A stretch of 64,000 nt of DNA from G965222535 sp965222535 (GTDB lineage: Bacteria > Pseudomonadota > Gammaproteobacteria > HK1), in assembly GCA_965222535.1 (NCBI GenBank), contig OZ244957.1, positions 2,046,001 to 2,110,000 on the forward strand, read 5' to 3'. The translations under genes and the position numbers were made by a program. The notes beneath the pieces were generated by a model that did no database searches, was not told the DNA's origin, and worked only from the letters and a program-made list of their open reading frames with translations. Shown in pieces: positions 62,232 to 64,000 of the stretch (positions within the stretch are counted from its first letter, which is position 1; every line of letters begins with the position of its first letter).

Positions 62232-63929
62232 ATGTTGCTGCATTTGTCAGTGCGGGATTTTGCAATCATTGAGCACTTGCAATTGGAGCTTGGTGGGGGC
62301 GCGATTGCGCTGACCGGCGAGACGGGTGCGGGCAAGTCGATCCTGATTGACGCATTGGAGCTTGCTTTGGGTGTGCGGGCGCAGGCAAGCATGGTGCGTA
62401 GCGGGGCTAAGCAGGCGGAGGTGATCGCCGAGTTTGCGCTGACCGGGCACCGCGCGGCACGCCACTGGTTGCAGCAGCATGAGCTTAGCTTGTCCGAAGT
62501 CGGCGCAGAGGATGCGGACGAGAGTTGCCTGTTGCGGCGCACAGTGTCCCTTGATGGGCGCTCGCGAGGATGGATAAACGGGCGCTTAGCGCCCGCGCAG
62601 ATGCTGCGTGAACTGGGTGAGCAACTGGTTAGAATCTACGCACAGAATTCTCAGCAATCGCTGATGCGCGCCGATCTGCAACGCGCCATCCTTGATCAAT
62701 ACGCCAACCACCAACCACTACAGCAACAAGCGCAGCAGCTGTACCAGCGCTTAAAGCAGCAGCAAGCGGCGATGGCCGAAAGCCAAGGGGCAATGCAGCA
62801 GCAAGCACAGTTGGATTACCTGCACTTCCAGCAACAGGAAATGGCGCAAGTTGAGATTACTGCCGACAAGATCCAGCAGCTGACCGCTTTGCAACGCCGC
62901 TTGGCGCACCGTGAAACGATCATCCAGGCTCTGTATCAGGCACAGGAGCAGTTGGATGGGGAAACCAATGCAGCGAGCGCCCGAACCTCGCTGGTGATCG
63001 CCCAGCGTCATTTGGAGGTTGCGGCGGAACACGGTGCAGAAGTTACTGAGTCAATGGCGGCGCTTGGCGCGATGGTCGTTACCCTAGACGATACGGTGTC
63101 CACGCTGCGCCATTATGCGACCGGCGTTGACTGCGATGCGGCGCACTTGGCAGCGATCGACCAGCAGCTTGCGCGCATCGACGATCTGGCGCGCAAGTAC
63201 CGTGTCGATCCGCTGGCGCTGGCGGCACTGAAAGCCAGCATCGACGAGCAGATAAGCGGCCTTGAAGCAAATCAAACCCAACTGGCGGAGCTGGAACAGC
63301 AGCAAACGGCGACGACGGCGGCATACCATCAGGCCGCCGCCGCCCTGAGTGCCAGCCGCCAGCAGGCGGCGAGCGCTTTGGCTAGTGCGGTGACCAGCGA
63401 AATGCAGCAATTGGGGATGGCGCAGGCGGTGTTCAGCGTTACGGTTGAGCATCACCCGCAGCGCCCGCCGGCAGTTGTCGGTCAGGACACGATCGCGTTT
63501 TGCGTATGCACCAATCCCGGGCAACGCAGCGGGCCATTGAGCGCTATCGCCTCAGGCGGCGAGCTGTCGCGTATCGCATTGGCGCTGCACGTCGTCGGGT
63601 TGCGCGAGTCAAGCGCGCAAACATTGATATTCGATGAGGTCGACAACGGTATTGGCGGTGGAGTGGGCGAGACCGTTGGGCAAGCGCTGGCGCGTCTTGG
63701 GAACTATCATCAAGTGCTCTATATCACCCACCTGCCACAGGTGGCGGTGCATGCCGCACAGCACCTGCGGATACGCAAATCCGCCGTCGCAAACACCACT
63801 CAGATCGACATCGAAATGCTTGATATCAGGCAACGCGAGGTCGAAATCGCCCGTATGTCAGCGGGCCAGCGCATCACTCAACACAGCCTTCAACACGCGA
63901 GAGGCATGCTCAAGCGCCGCGAGGACTGA
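62232..63929 (+). CDS. recN: DNA repair protein RecN
   Basis: SMC-like ATPase acting early in double-strand-break repair. About 565 residues: Walker A GETGAGKS near the N-terminus, long glutamine-rich coiled coils (residues about 150-350), then signature ASGGELSRIALALHV and Walker B TLIFDEVDNGIGGGVGE. I choose ATG 62232, two bases after the nadK stop; an in-frame ATG at 62109 lies inside nadK. RecN is often SOS-controlled, but no LexA box is obvious in the two-base gap, so control probably comes from upstream of nadK. Confidence 0.96.
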   Translation: MLLHLSVRDFAIIEHLQLELGGGAIALTGETGAGKSILIDALELALGVRAQASMVRSGAKQAEVIAEFALTGHRAARHWLQQHELSLSEVGAEDADESCLLRRTVSLDGRSRGWINGRLAPAQMLRELGEQLVRIYAQNSQQSLMRADLQRAILDQYANHQPLQQQAQQLYQRLKQQQAAMAESQGAMQQQAQLDYLHFQQQEMAQVEITADKIQQLTALQRRLAHRETIIQALYQAQEQLDGETNAASARTSLVIAQRHLEVAAEHGAEVTESMAALGAMVVTLDDTVSTLRHYATGVDCDAAHLAAIDQQLARIDDLARKYRVDPLALAALKASIDEQISGLEANQTQLAELEQQQTATTAAYHQAAAALSASRQQAASALASAVTSEMQQLGMAQAVFSVTVEHHPQRPPAVVGQDTIAFCVCTNPGQRSGPLSAIASGGELSRIALALHVVGLRESSAQTLIFDEVDNGIGGGVGETVGQALARLGNYHQVLYITHLPQVAVHAAQHLRIRKSAVANTTQIDIEMLDIRQREVEIARMSAGQRITQHSLQHARGMLKRRED

Positions 63930-63957
63930 GGCAATTGAAGCTCTCGGGCAGCTTTAT

Positions 63958-64000
63958 GGGTACCGCGAAAAACCAACTTCGCCAGCTTTTCGAGGTACCC
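63958..64000 (+). repeat. Palindromic element, palindrome directly after recN
   Basis: GGGTACCGCGAAAAACCAAC to CAGCTTTTCGAGGTACCC forms a 43-bp near-perfect palindrome with compensated changes (GGTACC instead of GGCACC). It starts 29 bases after the recN stop and can serve as a terminator. It may continue past the window edge. Confidence 0.8.

Overview
The window is chromosomal DNA from a proteobacterium, most likely a gammaproteobacterium. The support is a Rieske/cytochrome b/cytochrome c1 operon followed by sspB, carB overlapping greA, dacA beside lipB, nagZ, a zapD homologue, and nadK next to recN. Both tRNA genes lack an encoded CCA, which is less usual in that class. I cannot name the genus. 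Housekeeping genes alternate with many decayed mobile elements: remnants of IS5-, IS91-, IS481- and IS1380-type transposases, integron-type cassettes, and at least fourteen copies or fragments of one short palindromic element in the intergenic gaps.

Layout. 1-580: end of nuoN. 581-5530: accessory island with attC-like sites and cassette-type genes (a PD-(D/E)XK-like protein, broken hicA with intact hicB, a small lipoprotein, a NYN/LOTUS-type protein), but no visible integrase. 5533-6828: rho. 7480-12862: complete dipeptide/oligopeptide ABC importer (binding protein with a Tat-type leader, two permeases, two ATPases), followed by a CocE/S15-type hydrolase. 15298-15381: tRNA-Leu. 15581-16417: PhyH-like dioxygenase. 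17096-20579: petABC and sspB. 20744-20830: tRNA-Ser. 21023-24509: a polyprenol-phosphate-sugar synthase/GtrA fusion and a DUF2723 (TMEM260-like) membrane protein. 25020-29972: type III restriction-modification genes in the order res-mod, directly downstream of an IS481 remnant. 31052-35381: ndk, then dacA-lipB and two orphan peptide-type permeases. 35636-41535: nagZ, zapD, greA, carB. 41750-44007: a small membrane protein, a truncated TIR-like gene and a two-domain ABC ATPase. 44211-46358: a second DUF2723 protein. 47282-56302: a 3006-residue repeat protein of unknown function. 56404-57791: broken IS1380 transposase. 58237-63929: DUF4398 lipoprotein, pdxJ, ffh, nadK, recN.

How the genes fit together. 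The peptide importer and its adjacent hydrolase look like one uptake and processing unit. The GT2/GtrA protein and the DUF2723 proteins plausibly form a lipid-linked-sugar glycosylation route. dacA and nagZ act in murein turnover. The likely immunity or conflict functions are the type III system, the TIR/membrane-protein pair, hicAB and possibly the PD-(D/E)XK and NYN cassettes.

The least explained object is the giant protein. It has a glycine/serine/threonine-rich N-terminal domain, an AT-rich central insert that looks foreign, a run of ten G inside the coding sequence, four almost identical 123-residue repeats and six further repeats of about 150 residues. All assignments come from reading the sequence; no database search was run.
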